Assembly (NCBI GenBank): GCA_020201445.1
Contig: JAIVGU010000193.1
Location: 1-12,550, forward strand
Direction of reading: 5' to 3'
Source of the DNA: Halobacteriales archaeon
GTDB lineage: Archaea; Thermoplasmatota; E2; JACPAO01; JAHFTW01
Length of the DNA: 12,550 bases
The stretch's first letter is position 1, and every line of letters begins with the position of its first letter. The notes under the pieces are model-generated. The model ran no database searches and had not been told where the DNA came from. It worked only from the letters and a program-made list of their open reading frames with translations. Below, piece after piece: positions 12,174-12,550 of this stretch. Position numbers and translations under genes: made by a program.

Positions 12174-12550
12174 GTGGGCCTCATCGGCGACGCGCTCCAG
12201 GGGCTGTTCGACGTCGCGGTGCAGCTCCTCACCAGCGCCGGCCTGTGGGGCCTCTTCCTGCTAATGGTCGCGGAGTCGATGTTCCTGCCCGTGCCCAGCG
12301 AGGCGGTGATGCCCTTCGCGGGCGTCCTGGCGGCGCGTGGCGTCGGCCACTTCACCACCCTCTCGGTCCTCCTCGTCTCCACCACCGGCTCGCTGGTGGG
12401 CTCCTACGTCGGCTACGGCATGGGCCGCTACGGGTTGCTGCCGCTGGTGGAGCGGTTCGGCAGGTACGTCCTCGTCCAGCCGCACCACATCAAGGTCGCG
12501 CAGGCCTACTTCGAGCGCCGCGGCACCTGGGCGGTCTTCCTCTGCCGCTT
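12174..12550 (+). CDS. DedA-family membrane protein, partial
   Basis: The first 125 or so residues are present and the rest lies beyond the window. DedA proteins are multi-span membrane proteins linked to lipid (polyprenyl-phosphate or phospholipid) translocation and envelope integrity. The hallmarks are visible: a first span FLLMVAESMFLPVPSEAV with the F-x-P-x-P-S-E motif, AGVLAARG, then TTGSLVGSYVGYGMGRYG (the G-s-x-x-G-x-x-x-x-Y-x-x-G-R motif) and the amphipathic segment HHIKVAQAYFERRGTWAVFLCR, which leads into the conserved R-x-x-P region cut off at the edge. The GTG start lies 22 nt after the LysE-type stop. Confidence 0.92.
   Translation, partial: MGLIGDALQGLFDVAVQLLTSAGLWGLFLLMVAESMFLPVPSEAVMPFAGVLAARGVGHFTTLSVLLVSTTGSLVGSYVGYGMGRYGLLPLVERFGRYVLVQPHHIKVAQAYFERRGTWAVFLCR

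Overview
The window looks like a piece of a GC-rich archaeal chromosome. The evidence is a complete aIF2-gamma gene followed by an overlapping PIN-domain gene (an archaeal pairing), a tRNA-Ser gene with no encoded CCA end, and many genes whose start codon lies about 26-29 nt downstream of a short T/A-rich box with no Shine-Dalgarno sequence (leaderless archaeal style; clearest is CTTTATAG before the GTG at 10983). Thermoplasmatota is a reasonable guess, but nothing here proves the phylum.

Layout. 172-1716: secreted lipoprotein with sialidase-like Asp-box repeats. 1903-2001: a 32-residue one-helix membrane ORF. 2060-3777: aIF2-gamma and PIN protein, overlapping at stop/start. 3896-4150: DUF2164 protein, convergent with a two-helix membrane protein (4160-4474, minus). 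4547-5179: histidine phosphatase. 5180-6809: a visibly less GC-rich segment with an orphan C-terminal-like reading frame, a D12-class adenine methyltransferase and a small PD-(D/E)XK-like nuclease; it abuts the 3' end of tRNA-Ser(UGA) (6810-6893, minus) and reads as a compact, probably acquired, restriction-modification island. 6879-7082 (minus): AbrB-like protein whose end overlaps the tRNA. 7191-8960: acyl-CoA synthetase. 9062-9756: a 27-residue membrane ORF overlapping an AlkA-type DNA glycosylase. 9938-10612 (minus): RraA-like protein. 10712-10918: two-helix membrane protein. 10983-11540: AhpD/CMD-fold protein lacking its CxxC. 11552-12151: LysE-type transporter. 12174-end: DedA-family membrane protein, cut by the window edge.

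Most neighbours are functionally unrelated housekeeping or envelope genes. Functional pairs are aIF2-gamma/PIN (translation/RNA), methyltransferase/nuclease (self versus foreign DNA) and perhaps the micro-ORF/glycosylase overlap. Between genes lie at least five hairpin-forming repeat blocks built from units of the type CRCRGA or CRCGRA spaced almost exactly 9 nt apart. This is the most striking structure that genes do not explain. I see no CRISPR array, transposase, integrase or rRNA.
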